This document shows positions 7,980 to 16,479 of a stretch of 64,000 nt of DNA, piece by piece. Under the pieces are notes generated by a model, which was given only the letters and a program-made list of their open reading frames with translations, had not been told where the DNA came from and ran no database searches. How positions within the stretch are numbered: the first letter of the stretch is position 1; each line of letters opens with the position of its first letter. A program made the translations under genes and the position numbers. Source of the stretch: UBA11524 sp964464815 (lineage in GTDB: Bacteria; Bacillota; Clostridia; Christensenellales; Aristaeellaceae); NCBI GenBank assembly GCA_964464815.1, contig CAYXHF010000007.1, positions 1 through 64,000 on the forward strand. Direction: 5' to 3'.

Positions 7980-10900
7980 TCAGGGCTTGATGATGTTCTC
8001 GTAGGTGCCGGTGGGTTGCGCGTTCAGCGTCGCCTGGCTGCCAGCCGTGGCCATGTAGCCATTTTCCAGCAGCGCCTGATAGAGCGTGGCGAACGTGGGA
8101 ATGTCCTCAATCTTGAATTCCTTCAGGTCGTGCATCCACTGCAATTCCATGTAGGGATCAACGCCCTCGATGATGTCCGGGATGATGGCGGCCGCACCAG
8201 CCAGCTCACCTGTGGACAGCGCGTAGTAGCTGTAGCAGGACAGGATGTAGCCGTTGAGCGTATCCTGATCCAGCATCATCTGCAACTGGATCAGCAGCTG
8301 CGGGACGTAGCTCATCACGTTGAAGGACTGGGCGACATTCGGGTCGCGGTAGGTGATGATGTAGACACCATCTGTGCTGGCACCGTGGAAGACGCTGTAT
8401 GCGCCGTACTGGTCGCGCAGCAGCGGATAGAGCAGGCCGTCCGTCACCAGCGCGCACAGCGCATCCATGCCGCCGTTGTAGCCGTCTTCAATGCCCATCT
8501 GCTCATAGGTGGCGTAGACCATGTTGTAGTTGACGGAGCTGTCAATCACCAGACCCTCGCTGGCCGCCGGAATGGGCAGGTCGTAGGTCTGAGGCACAAT
8601 CTCGCTCGTGCCCAGGGTGGCAATGAAGCCTTCCGCCGCCGTGCGGTGGTTGGCGATGGATGCCTCGTTACCGGCAAAGCCGAAGATGGCGTTCGTGCTG
8701 TTGCACAGCTTGCTTGCGATGTCGTTCAGCTTGGCGGCAAAGGCGTCGGGATCACTTTCCAGCAGTGCTTGCGCGTCCGCAAGGAAGTCGTAGAACTCAA
8801 AGCCGGTGGCGTAGAAGTAGAGGTTGTAGCCGGGCTCGGTGCGGCAGTACGCACGGTTCAGCAGATAGGAGTATGCATTCTCGTTGAAATCCTGCTGCAT
8901 GGATAGGCGCAGAGAGGACAGGAAGGCGGAAATTACCACCGTGTCGGTGAAGTCACTCTCAAAGAGGATTTCATGCATCAGGTCGTAGCTGCCAGCCATG
9001 TCTTCATCCGTGGCGTTCCAGCTCATGCGCAGGTAGGGCGTGAAGCCGTTGGGCGTATCGGTATCCAGCACGGCAATCTTCACGCGGCCACCGTAGAGGT
9101 AGCGGCTGGCCAGTGCGGAGATGGTGGCAACCTCATGCTGCTTCGTGTCCACACTGCCGACCAGCTGGGTGTAGAGGTTGAACCAGTGCAGGTCTTCCTT
9201 CGTGATGCCGGAGGCGTCCAGCAGGATGTAGGTCTGGCCGATGTTGTCCACATCCGCCTGCACATCCACAAAGCGGATGCCGCGCTCGTCGGTCACGTCA
9301 GCGTAGTCGTATACGCGCACTTCCTCGGGCAGGCTGTCAACGGTGACGGCTTGCAGCTGCGCCACGTAGGCGGAGGCATCGTCGGTGGCGCCGGCGGCCA
9401 AAGCGGCCGTGCGTTCCACGATTTCGTTGATTTCGTCTGCCGTCATGCCGGCCTTCACATCAGCCAGCTTCTGGGCCAGCTCAGCCTCCTCGACTTCCTT
9501 CTGGCCGGGAGCGGCAACGGTGGTCACGGTGACAACACGCGGGTTGTCCTCCGTCAGGTACTTGGCCACCAGCTGGTTATACATGTCCTCATCCTGATAC
9601 TTCTGGAAGTTGTTCAGGTTTTCGATGAACTTTTCGTAGGCATGCACATCGTTTTCCACCGCCCAGTAGTAGGCGATGTTCTGCGCCATGTTGACACCCA
9701 GGTCGGAGCTTTCACCCATCAGGGCGGTTTCGATGCTCAGGGAGGCGGCAATGCCGTCCAGCAATTCGTCGCTGACAGGGGTGCTCATGAACTGACGCAT
9801 GGAGGTGTAGATGCAGTCACGCAGCAGGGTGGCATCCTCGGCATTCATGCCAGAGGCCGCGAACACAACCGCCGGTTCAGGCCCCATGGTTTCCAAATAC
9901 GTGGTGACATCCACCGTGGGCAGGACGGCTGTCAGGTTGCTAATCAGCGGCGAGGATGTATCATCCAGCAGGCTGGTCAGCAGATCCAGGGCGTTGATTT
10001 CCTCCTCGGTCGCGTCGCCGCACAGGAAGACAACGTAGGTTTCACCCGTGTGATCCGCGCTCGTGTCAGCGTAGACCGGGTATTCAAACACGCACTCAAT
10101 CGAATCCGCAACGGGCGTATAATCGGGCGTGTCGAACACGAATTCCTTCTTCTCGTAGGTGGAGAAGAACGTATCCATCAGCGCCAGGAAGGCGGCAGGA
10201 TCCTCTACCTTGCCGTAGATGGTCGTCAGGCTGTTGGACGGATGATAGTAAGCGGTGTGGTAATCCTTGACTTCCTGCCAGGTCATGGACGGAATCTCGG
10301 ACGGCTCACCGCCCTGATTGTAGCCCATGTTGGTGTGCGGGAAGGCAACACGCATGGCGTTGTTGGACGCCGTGCGGGAGAGCGAGGCGGCACCCTGCAT
10401 CTCGGAATACACCGTGCCGGCAATGGTCAGGGGCGCATCCGCGCTTTCCAGAGAATAGCGCCATGCCTCGGAGTCGAAGATGGTTTCATCCTCATAAATC
10501 ATGGGGTTGAAGCAGCTGTCCAGATAGAAGTCTGCATACTTGAGCAGCTGCGCCTCGGACAGGGACGCCACAGGGTAGGTCGTCATCACCTGATAGGTGG
10601 AGGCGTTCATGTACGTGTTGTAGGTCTGGTAAGACAGGTTGAAGAACAGACTCGTGGATGGATACTTCTTCGAGCCGTTGAGCGTGGAATGCTCAAACAC
10701 GTGCGGAATGCCCTTGTCGTTGGAAAGCGGAGTAACAAAGGAAATGTCAAACGCACGGTTCGTGTCCTCGTTGAGCAGGAAGTAGACCAGCGCACCAGTC
10801 TTGTCATGCTCCAGCAAAATCGTGTCGGCATTGAGTAGCGCGAAATGGCCATTCTCCTTCACGGTAAAGCCGTGGATGGTTGTACCGACGGTCAGCGCCG

Positions 10901-10997
10901 AATCGTTTGATTCAGCCAGCGCCATGGGGCAGAGACTCAGCAGCATCGCCAGGCAAAGCATCAGCGACAGCATGGAGTGCAGCAGCTTCCTTGTCAT
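7980..10997 (-). CDS. Exported M16C (presequence-protease-like) metallopeptidase
   Basis: 1005 residues, the size of the PreP/M16C insulinase subfamily. The inverted zinc motif HxxEH is intact at residues 99-103 (HVFEH) and the third ligand is E199 in GTVYSEMQG, 96 residues on, as in PreP. The C-terminal half is the usual inactive second clamshell. The first 29 residues form a clear signal peptide (basic start, LMLCLAMLLSLC core, ALA cleavage site), so the enzyme should act outside the membrane, unlike cytosolic or organellar PreP. It probably degrades unstructured peptides. ATG at 10997 is nine bases after GGAGG. Monocistronic. Confidence 0.92.
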   Translation of the reverse strand: MTRKLLHSMLSLMLCLAMLLSLCPMALAESNDSALTVGTTIHGFTVKENGHFALLNADTILLEHDKTGALVYFLLNEDTNRAFDISFVTPLSNDKGIPHVFEHSTLNGSKKYPSTSLFFNLSYQTYNTYMNASTYQVMTTYPVASLSEAQLLKYADFYLDSCFNPMIYEDETIFDSEAWRYSLESADAPLTIAGTVYSEMQGAASLSRTASNNAMRVAFPHTNMGYNQGGEPSEIPSMTWQEVKDYHTAYYHPSNSLTTIYGKVEDPAAFLALMDTFFSTYEKKEFVFDTPDYTPVADSIECVFEYPVYADTSADHTGETYVVFLCGDATEEEINALDLLTSLLDDTSSPLISNLTAVLPTVDVTTYLETMGPEPAVVFAASGMNAEDATLLRDCIYTSMRQFMSTPVSDELLDGIAASLSIETALMGESSDLGVNMAQNIAYYWAVENDVHAYEKFIENLNNFQKYQDEDMYNQLVAKYLTEDNPRVVTVTTVAAPGQKEVEEAELAQKLADVKAGMTADEINEIVERTAALAAGATDDASAYVAQLQAVTVDSLPEEVRVYDYADVTDERGIRFVDVQADVDNIGQTYILLDASGITKEDLHWFNLYTQLVGSVDTKQHEVATISALASRYLYGGRVKIAVLDTDTPNGFTPYLRMSWNATDEDMAGSYDLMHEILFESDFTDTVVISAFLSSLRLSMQQDFNENAYSYLLNRAYCRTEPGYNLYFYATGFEFYDFLADAQALLESDPDAFAAKLNDIASKLCNSTNAIFGFAGNEASIANHRTAAEGFIATLGTSEIVPQTYDLPIPAASEGLVIDSSVNYNMVYATYEQMGIEDGYNGGMDALCALVTDGLLYPLLRDQYGAYSVFHGASTDGVYIITYRDPNVAQSFNVMSYVPQLLIQLQMMLDQDTLNGYILSCYSYYALSTGELAGAAAIIPDIIEGVDPYMELQWMHDLKEFKIEDIPTFATLYQALLENGYMATAGSQATLNAQPTGTYENIIKP

Positions 10998-11024
10998 CAG
11001 TCATTTCCTCCTTTTTCTGCCGCG

Positions 11025-11070
11025 ATAAAAAAACCGGGGCAGTATCAAATTCATGATACCACCCCGGTTT
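11025..11070 (-). terminator. Terminator of the 11123-11806 gene
   Basis: A nearly perfect 40-bp palindrome (AAACCGGGG...CCCCGGTTT, inner GTATCA/TGATAC) followed on the minus strand by TTTTTTT. Confidence 0.88.
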
Positions 11071-11122
11071 CCTGTTCGCAAGGATATTAGCGGGAAATAC
11101 AAGGGAAAAACATTGCCGCGAC

Positions 11123-11806
11123 TTATTCGGCCAGATCGGTCGGCGTAGCGGGCAGCTCATTCATCATATCGCGGATGAAATGATCGAAGAAGACCTTCAC
11201 GTTCTCGTCGTTGCCGGTGCTGAAGAAAATGCAGGCATAATACGAATCGGCATTGGGGAACAGGAAGGTATCCGCATAGGGCAAATCAGCCAGCGGAATG
11301 CCGTAGAGGTGCTTCTCGCTCGTTTCGCTGTTGGTGCGCCAGCCACGGCTGAGGCTGATTTCGTTTTCCTCCAGCAACGCCACCAGCTCCGGCAGCTCTT
11401 CCTCCAGCGCCATGAAGGCACCCTGCTGCGAATACGTCTGGAAGGTGTCCTTGGGGAAGATGTAGATGTCGCATTCACGCGCGGCAATGCGGGTCGTCAG
11501 CACGGCATCGCCGTAGGTGGCGTCCTGCGTGATGTACTGGGTGCTCATGTCCTCCATCTCGGGCAGCAGCAGCGTGCGGACTTCCTCCATGTAGCTGTCA
11601 AAGGCATCCTGAAAGCCGGTGCCGTACACGCCGACGATGATTTTCTTTTCCTCCGGCGGACGATAGCGGGTGACGGAGAAATAAATGCCGGAAAACATGA
11701 TGACCAGCACGCACAGCAAGGCGTACTTCCACCAGGAATACGTGAAATGCGTTTGCAGACGCTTGAACGTCAGGGGTGTTTTCAAGGGTGGCGTCCTTCT
11801 TTCCAT
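11123..11806 (-). CDS. Membrane-anchored extracytoplasmic protein, unknown
   Basis: 227 residues. One transmembrane helix at about residues 28-46 (WWKYALLCVLVIMFSGIYF) follows a basic tail, so most of the protein is outside. The outer part (IIVGVYGTGFQDAFDSYMEEV, CDIYIFPKDTF, FFDHFIRDM) resembles a short solute-binding-protein fold, but no family is recognised with certainty. The ATG at 11806 has no ribosome site; an in-frame TTG at 11785 has AAGGA eight bases upstream and may be the true start, giving 220 residues. It has its own terminator and no obvious partner. Confidence 0.7.
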   Translation of the reverse strand: MERRTPPLKTPLTFKRLQTHFTYSWWKYALLCVLVIMFSGIYFSVTRYRPPEEKKIIVGVYGTGFQDAFDSYMEEVRTLLLPEMEDMSTQYITQDATYGDAVLTTRIAARECDIYIFPKDTFQTYSQQGAFMALEEELPELVALLEENEISLSRGWRTNSETSEKHLYGIPLADLPYADTFLFPNADSYYACIFFSTGNDENVKVFFDHFIRDMMNELPATPTDLAE

Positions 11807-11876
11807 GCAAAATAAGCGGGCAATAGCAGCCCTACATCAATATAACAGGGGATTGTGAATTGCAAATGAAGAAACG

Positions 11877-12332
11877 TCAGCGATAGCTGGTCTGCCAGCC
11901 ATCATCCGTCTTTTCATAGTACATTTGGGTGATGTGCTCCTGATCGTAGACGGGCAGGAAGTCCATCAGACTTGCGCCACGAGGATGCTGGGCGATTTCC
12001 TCCCGCGTCATCCAGCGGTTTTCGCCTTCTGTGGAGGAAATCAGCGTCCCTTCATACGCATCTGCGCGGTAGAGCAGCACCAGAGCGCGTGAGCCGTTGC
12101 TCTTGCGCCACTCCTTGATGCCCACCAGATACGGCGAAAGGATGGTCAGGCCGGTTTCCTCCTGCATTTCGCGAATGACGGCGTCAATGCAGATTTCGTC
12201 CGGCTCCACATGACCACCGGGAAAGCAAAGCACGGGCCAGGACGGATCAATGCGATCCTGCACCAGCATGCGGTTTTGTTCGTCCACCAGCATGCAGACG
12301 TTCATCAGCTCCACGGGTTCAGGCAAATGCAT
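11877..12332 (-). CDS. Nudix hydrolase
   Basis: 151 residues. The Nudix box G-x5-E-x7-RE-x2-EE-x-G is complete in the segment beginning GGHVEPDE and ending REMQEETGL, so it should hydrolyse a nucleoside diphosphate linked to another group. Substrate is not predictable; the layout is like 8-oxo-(d)GTP or general NTP pyrophosphohydrolases. ATG at 12332 is used because GGAG precedes it by nine bases and the protein then starts MHLPEPVELMNVCMLV. It follows mnmM by 44 bp and is probably the last gene of the minus-strand operon beginning at proA or rluB. Confidence 0.88.
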   Translation of the reverse strand: MHLPEPVELMNVCMLVDEQNRMLVQDRIDPSWPVLCFPGGHVEPDEICIDAVIREMQEETGLTILSPYLVGIKEWRKSNGSRALVLLYRADAYEGTLISSTEGENRWMTREEIAQHPRGASLMDFLPVYDQEHITQMYYEKTDDGWQTSYR

Positions 12333-12376
12333 GGCGAGTTTCTCCTTTGCAATGGAATCTGGCTGTGTGATGCGGC

Positions 12377-12943
12377 TTATTGCTTCTGGATGATGAAGCA
12401 TTCCGGCGCACCAGGGCCAGCGTTGAGAAAGCGGTTGTGCAATACGTTGAATTCCTGCGGGCGCAGGGCAGAAAGGAAGTCCATCAGTGCGGCACGCTCC
12501 TCATCACCGGCGGCATGCCCTGGATAGGCGCAAATGGTACACACGCCACCCTTGACCAGCAGGGACAGCGCGGCAGAAATGGCGGTCTTGGTCGTCTGCC
12601 AGTGCGTGGTGATGGACTTATCGCCACCGGGCAGCCAGCCCAGATTGAAGGTGGCGGTGCGAATCGGCGTCAGGACGCGCTCGGACAAATGCTCGTGTCC
12701 CTCGGCGTAGAGGGTGCAGCGGGAAAGCAGCTGCGCATCAGACAGGCGCTGACGGGTGCGCTCCACCGCATCGGGCTGAATGTCAAAGCCGATGACGTGT
12801 CCGCTTTCGCCAACCAGCTCGGCAAGCATCTGGGTATCGTGGCCATTGCCAAGCGTAGCGTCCACCACGGTATCGCCCTCACAAATGACCTGATGCAGCA
12901 CATCGGCGGCAAGCCAGCGGGCGCTGCGAAGTTCGTATGCCAT
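12377..12943 (-). CDS. mnmM: tRNA U34 mnm5-type methyltransferase MnmM (YtqB family)
   Basis: 188 residues. SAM-binding motif I is DATLGNGHDT, motif II IGFDIQ, and the family hallmark FNLGWLPGGDKSITT is present. B. subtilis YtqB has been shown to be MnmM, which methylates the nm5 group at the tRNA wobble uridine; this protein shares that exact signature, so the same role is inferred. It starts 4 bp after the rluB stop and its GGAGCTG ribosome site lies within the end of rluB, indicating translational coupling. RNA-modifying genes rluB and mnmM are thus in one unit. Confidence 0.9.
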   Translation of the reverse strand: MAYELRSARWLAADVLHQVICEGDTVVDATLGNGHDTQMLAELVGESGHVIGFDIQPDAVERTRQRLSDAQLLSRCTLYAEGHEHLSERVLTPIRTATFNLGWLPGGDKSITTHWQTTKTAISAALSLLVKGGVCTICAYPGHAAGDEERAALMDFLSALRPQEFNVLHNRFLNAGPGAPECFIIQKQ

Positions 12944-12947
12944 CTGC

Positions 12948-13661
12948 TTACAGCTCCTTCAGCTTGCGGACTTCCACATCCGTCAGGCGACGCCACTGAC
13001 CACGGGGCAGGTCGTGCAGCTTGATGGTGGCAAAGCCGACGCGCTTGAGGGCCACCACATCGTGACCAACAGCGGTGAACATGCGGCGCACCTGACGATT
13101 GCGGCCCTCGTGAATGGTGACCAGCAGAATCGTGGAGAACGCCTCATAGCGCACCAGATGCACATCGGCCGGAGAGGTCATGCGATCATCGTCCAGACGG
13201 ACGCCAGCGCGCAGACGGCGAATCGTCTCGTCCGTGACGCGGTTGGAGACCTTCACCAGATACTCCTTGCTGACCTCACGGCTGGGGTGCAGGAGGTTGT
13301 TCATCAAATCGCCATCGTTGGTCAGCAGCAGCAGTCCTTCGCTGTCATAGTCCAGACGGCCGACAGGATAGAGACGCACGGGATAGTCGCGGAACTTGTC
13401 CATGACCGTGGGACGGCCTTCAGGGTCGCTGACCGTCGTCACCTCGCCCATGGGCTTGTTGTAGGCCAGATAGTGCTTTTCCTGCTGGATACGGCAGGTC
13501 TTGCCGTCCACGGTCACGACGTCCTTCGTTTCATCAATTTGGATGCCCATTTCCGTTACGGTGCGGCCATTGACCGCCACATGACCATCGGCGATGAGCT
13601 TTTCGGAGTTGCGGCGGGAGGCCACGCCGGAGAGAGCCAGGAACTTTTGCAGACGCATCAT
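12948..13661 (-). CDS. rluB: Pseudouridine synthase, RluB/RsuA family
   Basis: 237 residues. An N-terminal S4 RNA-binding domain (MRLQKFLALSGVASRRNSEKLI) is followed by the catalytic domain with GRLDYDSEGLLLLTNDG, whose second Asp of GRLDYDS is catalytic, and HEGRNRQVRRM. It should isomerise a uridine in 23S rRNA (RluB site) or 16S rRNA (RsuA site). The ATG at 13661 was chosen with AGGTG upstream; a TTG at 13670 is the alternative. Located between the HAD gene and mnmM on the minus strand. Confidence 0.92.
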   Translation of the reverse strand: MMRLQKFLALSGVASRRNSEKLIADGHVAVNGRTVTEMGIQIDETKDVVTVDGKTCRIQQEKHYLAYNKPMGEVTTVSDPEGRPTVMDKFRDYPVRLYPVGRLDYDSEGLLLLTNDGDLMNNLLHPSREVSKEYLVKVSNRVTDETIRRLRAGVRLDDDRMTSPADVHLVRYEAFSTILLVTIHEGRNRQVRRMFTAVGHDVVALKRVGFATIKLHDLPRGQWRRLTDVEVRKLKEL

Positions 13662-13698
13662 AGAATTCAAATCACCTTTCTAATATGTAGAAGAAACT

Positions 13699-14355
13699 TT
13701 ATTGCCAGTGTACCGTCACCGCATCAGGGCGGCGACGAAGCAGCTTCTTTTTCGGATTGACCAGCACGGCACGATTGACCAGTGTCATCATGTCCGCATC
13801 GGAGGGAGAATCGCCATAGGCCGAGGAGCACTTCATGTCCAGCACCCAGTCGTTTTCCTGCAAGAACTGCTCAATGCGGCGCACCTTTTCCTCGCCCTTG
13901 CAGTTGTTGCCGACCTTGCCAGTGAAGCAGCCGTTTTTGTCGAATTCACAGTGTGTGGACAGCACCGCGTCCACCGGCATGAATTCCGGCAGCACCTTCA
14001 TGTACACATCCGGCGATGCGCTGACAATGACAATTTTCATGCCCTGAGAGCGCAAGGCCCAGATTTCCGTCAGGCCATCCTGAAAAAAGCGCTTGGCGTA
14101 TTCATCACGGAAGAACTGGCGGGACAATTCCAGAATGTCGTCCTCCTTGCAGCCGCGCAGGAAGGAGAGCGTGACAGACTTGGCCTGAGAGGCGACACTG
14201 GGGCGCAGCTTCCAGTACAGGAAGGCCGCCGCCGCCTTGAGCAGCTGTGTGCGTGGCGCTTTGCCCTTGCGGATGCAGTAGAGCAGGTAGGGCAGGATAG
14301 AATCGCCCTTGGCCAGCGTGTCATCAAAGTCGAAAAATGCAATTCCTTGTGTCAT
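13699..14355 (-). CDS. HAD-IB family phosphatase (SerB-like)
   Basis: 218 residues. HAD motif I is FFDFDDTLAKGDS (nucleophile is the first Asp of DFDDT), motif II IVSASP, motif III a Lys near NNCKGEEK and motif IV AYGDSPSDADMM. The helical cap and YLLYCIRKGK segment match HAD subfamily IB, which includes phosphoserine phosphatase and lipid-phosphate phosphatases. Its ATG overlaps the proA stop as ATGA and GAGGA precedes it, so it is translated together with proA. Whether the link is metabolic (amino-acid synthesis) is inference. Confidence 0.85.
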   Translation of the reverse strand: MTQGIAFFDFDDTLAKGDSILPYLLYCIRKGKAPRTQLLKAAAAFLYWKLRPSVASQAKSVTLSFLRGCKEDDILELSRQFFRDEYAKRFFQDGLTEIWALRSQGMKIVIVSASPDVYMKVLPEFMPVDAVLSTHCEFDKNGCFTGKVGNNCKGEEKVRRIEQFLQENDWVLDMKCSSAYGDSPSDADMMTLVNRAVLVNPKKKLLRRRPDAVTVHWQ

Positions 14356-15650
14356 AACGGGCAATCCTCATTCAGCACGCGATGGGTGTAGGTGCGCTGA
14401 TGGTTCTTCATTTCCGCCATCAGCTGACCATTACCCAGTAGCTTGTATTTGTAGGTAGTCAGGCCGTCCAGCCCCATCGGGCCACGGGCATGCAGCTTGC
14501 CGGTGGCGATGCCGACCTCCGCGCCAAAGCCGTAGACGAAGCCGTCGGCAAAGCGTGTGGATACATTGCGGTACACGCCCGCAGAATCCACACCGGTCAG
14601 GAATTCCGCCGCCGCGCAGTCGTCACGGGTCACGATGCAGTCCGTGTGGTGGCTGCCATAGTGGTTGATATGGCGGACCGCCTCCTGCAAGGACGGCACG
14701 ACACGGATGGAGAGCACCAGGTCTAGATACTCCGTCTGCCAGTCTTGTTCACTGGCGGGTTCAACAGGAATATAGCGGCGCGTCGTCTCGTCACCGAGCA
14801 GGCGCACATGCTTTTCCTGCATCGCCGGAAGGAGCATGGGCAGGAACTGCGCGGCGATGTCCTGATGCACCAGCAGCGTTTCACATGCATTGCAGACAGC
14901 GACGTTCTGCGCTTTGCTATCCACGGCAATGGAAACGGCCATCGGCAAATCAGCCGCCTTGTCTACATAGACGTGGCAGATGCCGTCGGAATGTCCCAAA
15001 ACGGGAATGTGGCTATTGTCCATGATGTGGCGCACAAATTCCTTGCTGCCGCGCGGGATAATCAGGTCAATCAGCGTGTCCTCACGCAGCATGGCCGTCA
15101 CGTCGTCACGCGTGGTCAGCAGCTGGGCAAAGTCCATGGGCAGGCCGGCATCCTTCGCGGCGATGCGCAGGCAATTGCAAAGTGCCTCATTGGTACGCAA
15201 CGCCTCACGGCCACCCTTGAGCAGCACCGCGTTGCCACTCTTGAGCGCAAGGGAGGCAATCTGCACCAGCGCATCGGGACGGCTTTCAAAAATTACGCCA
15301 ATGACGCCAATCGGGCAGGTGACGCGGTAAAGCTTTAGCCCCTCGGTGATTTCGTGGCACATGGTCGTTTCGCCAATCGGGTCGGGCAGGTCAGAGAGCG
15401 CCAACAGGCCATCCACCACGGCTTGCAGCTTTTCTTCACGGAATTTCAGTCGCCCCAGCAGTGGTGCGGACAGCCCTTCCTGCGTGGCGCACTGGATGTC
15501 CTGTTCGTTCGCGGCGAAGATTTCCGCCTGATGCGCACGAAGCACATCGGCCATTTTGCGTAGCGCCAGATTGCGCGTCTCCAATGCGGATGCGGAAAGA
15601 ATCCACGCGGCCTGACGGCTTTTATACGCCATTTCGTGCAAATCGTTCAT
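14352..15650 (-). CDS. proA: Glutamate-5-semialdehyde dehydrogenase (gamma-glutamyl phosphate reductase)
   Basis: 432 residues. Second step of proline synthesis: NADPH-dependent reduction of glutamyl-5-phosphate. The catalytic Cys is in QNVAVCNACETLLV, and IGVIGVIFESRPDALVQIA and RGSKEFVRHI are typical ProA blocks. The ATG at 15650 follows AGGA at a good distance; the longer open frame to 15830 covers the promoter and leader. The usual partner proB is not adjacent. The 176-nt leader contains a hairpin with a short U run. Transcription starts from a promoter that shares its -35 box with smpB. Confidence 0.95.
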   Translation of the reverse strand: MNDLHEMAYKSRQAAWILSASALETRNLALRKMADVLRAHQAEIFAANEQDIQCATQEGLSAPLLGRLKFREEKLQAVVDGLLALSDLPDPIGETTMCHEITEGLKLYRVTCPIGVIGVIFESRPDALVQIASLALKSGNAVLLKGGREALRTNEALCNCLRIAAKDAGLPMDFAQLLTTRDDVTAMLREDTLIDLIIPRGSKEFVRHIMDNSHIPVLGHSDGICHVYVDKAADLPMAVSIAVDSKAQNVAVCNACETLLVHQDIAAQFLPMLLPAMQEKHVRLLGDETTRRYIPVEPASEQDWQTEYLDLVLSIRVVPSLQEAVRHINHYGSHHTDCIVTRDDCAAAEFLTGVDSAGVYRNVSTRFADGFVYGFGAEVGIATGKLHARGPMGLDGLTTYKYKLLGNGQLMAEMKNHQRTYTHRVLNEDCPL

Positions 15651-15671
15651 GGTGGCCGTTCCTCCCTTAAC

Positions 15672-15704
15672 AGAAAAATGGATGCATCCCGCAAATAGGG
15701 ATGC
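15672..15704 (-). promoter_or_regulatory. Leader hairpin upstream of proA
   Basis: GCATCCC and GGGATGC form a seven-base stem; on the minus strand it is followed a few bases later by TTTTT. It could be a weak terminator or attenuator in the proA leader. No T-box or known riboswitch consensus was recognised. Confidence 0.35.
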
Positions 15705-15832
15705 GCGTTTGTTTTTTCGTGAATGGCAGAAATGGAAGCCTGCAAAGGGCAAAATACGACATTTTGCCGCCTTATGCGTTGGAAAATGCAGCTCCTTTTG
15801 CAGAATGTGGCAAAAGAAACGCTTCCCCAACT

Positions 15833-15861
15833 ATTATAACATGGAAGTTTGGGACTTGCAA
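15833..15861 (-). promoter_or_regulatory. proA promoter
   Basis: Minus-strand TTGCAA (15856-15861), 17-bp spacer, perfect TATAAT (15833-15838). The palindromic -35 box is shared with the smpB promoter. Confidence 0.7.
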
Positions 15862-15884
15862 TAAAAAAACGAATATGGTATAAT
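15856..15884 (+). promoter_or_regulatory. smpB promoter
   Basis: TTGCAA (15856-15861), 17-bp spacer, perfect TATAAT (15879-15884); 51 bp before the GTG start. Confidence 0.75.
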
Positions 15885-15935
15885 ACTTCTTGCCCGAAAA
15901 AAACAGCGGTCAGACACGCAAAGGAGGCGAGGCTT

Positions 15936-16403
15936 GTGCCGCATCAAAAGGGAATCAAAACCGTGGCGCAGAATCGCAAGGCGTGGCATGACTACTTTGT
16001 GGAAGAAAAGTATGAATGCGGCCTGGCTCTCTATGGGACAGAGGTCAAGAGCATGCGGCAGGGACGCGTCAATTTGAAGGAATCCTGGGCGCAGATTCGC
16101 GGTGGCGAAATCTGGGTGGAGGGCATGCATATCAGCCCCTACGACCAGGGCAACATCTTCAACAAAGACCCGATGCGCCCAAAGAAGCTGCTGATGCACA
16201 AGAACGAAATCCGCAAGCTGGACGCGCTGGTGGCACGGCAGGGCTACACACTGGTGCCGCTGGAGGTCTATCTGCGGGATGGCCGCATGAAGCTGCAATT
16301 GGGGCTTTGCCGTGGTAAGGCGGAGCATGACAAGCGCGACACCATCGCCAAGCGTGATGCCGACCGCGATATTCGCCGCGCCATTCGCGAACACAACAAG
16401 TGA
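15936..16403 (+). CDS. smpB: SsrA-binding protein SmpB
   Basis: 155 residues, the family's usual length. SmpB binds the tRNA-like domain of tmRNA and delivers it to stalled ribosomes. Typical blocks: NRKAWHDYFVEEKYECGLALYGTEVKSMR, the YDQGN motif and the basic C-terminal tail rich in KRD/RR that enters the mRNA channel. The start is GTG at 15936 with AAAGGAGG eight bases upstream. It sits 76 bp upstream of ssrA in the same direction, and no terminator separates them, so the two partners are probably co-transcribed. Confidence 0.96.
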   Translation: MPHQKGIKTVAQNRKAWHDYFVEEKYECGLALYGTEVKSMRQGRVNLKESWAQIRGGEIWVEGMHISPYDQGNIFNKDPMRPKKLLMHKNEIRKLDALVARQGYTLVPLEVYLRDGRMKLQLGLCRGKAEHDKRDTIAKRDADRDIRRAIREHNK

Positions 16404-16479
16404 TATTGTCCGGGTGCGCAAACCGAATGGTCCTTGCACATCCGGAAATACAGGAAGCGTTTTGACTGTCAGGTCATAC

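Noticed and set aside
15650..15830. Extended N-terminus of ProA
   Set aside because: The stretch overlaps the promoter and leader, and a good ribosome site precedes the ATG at 15650 that gives the standard start.
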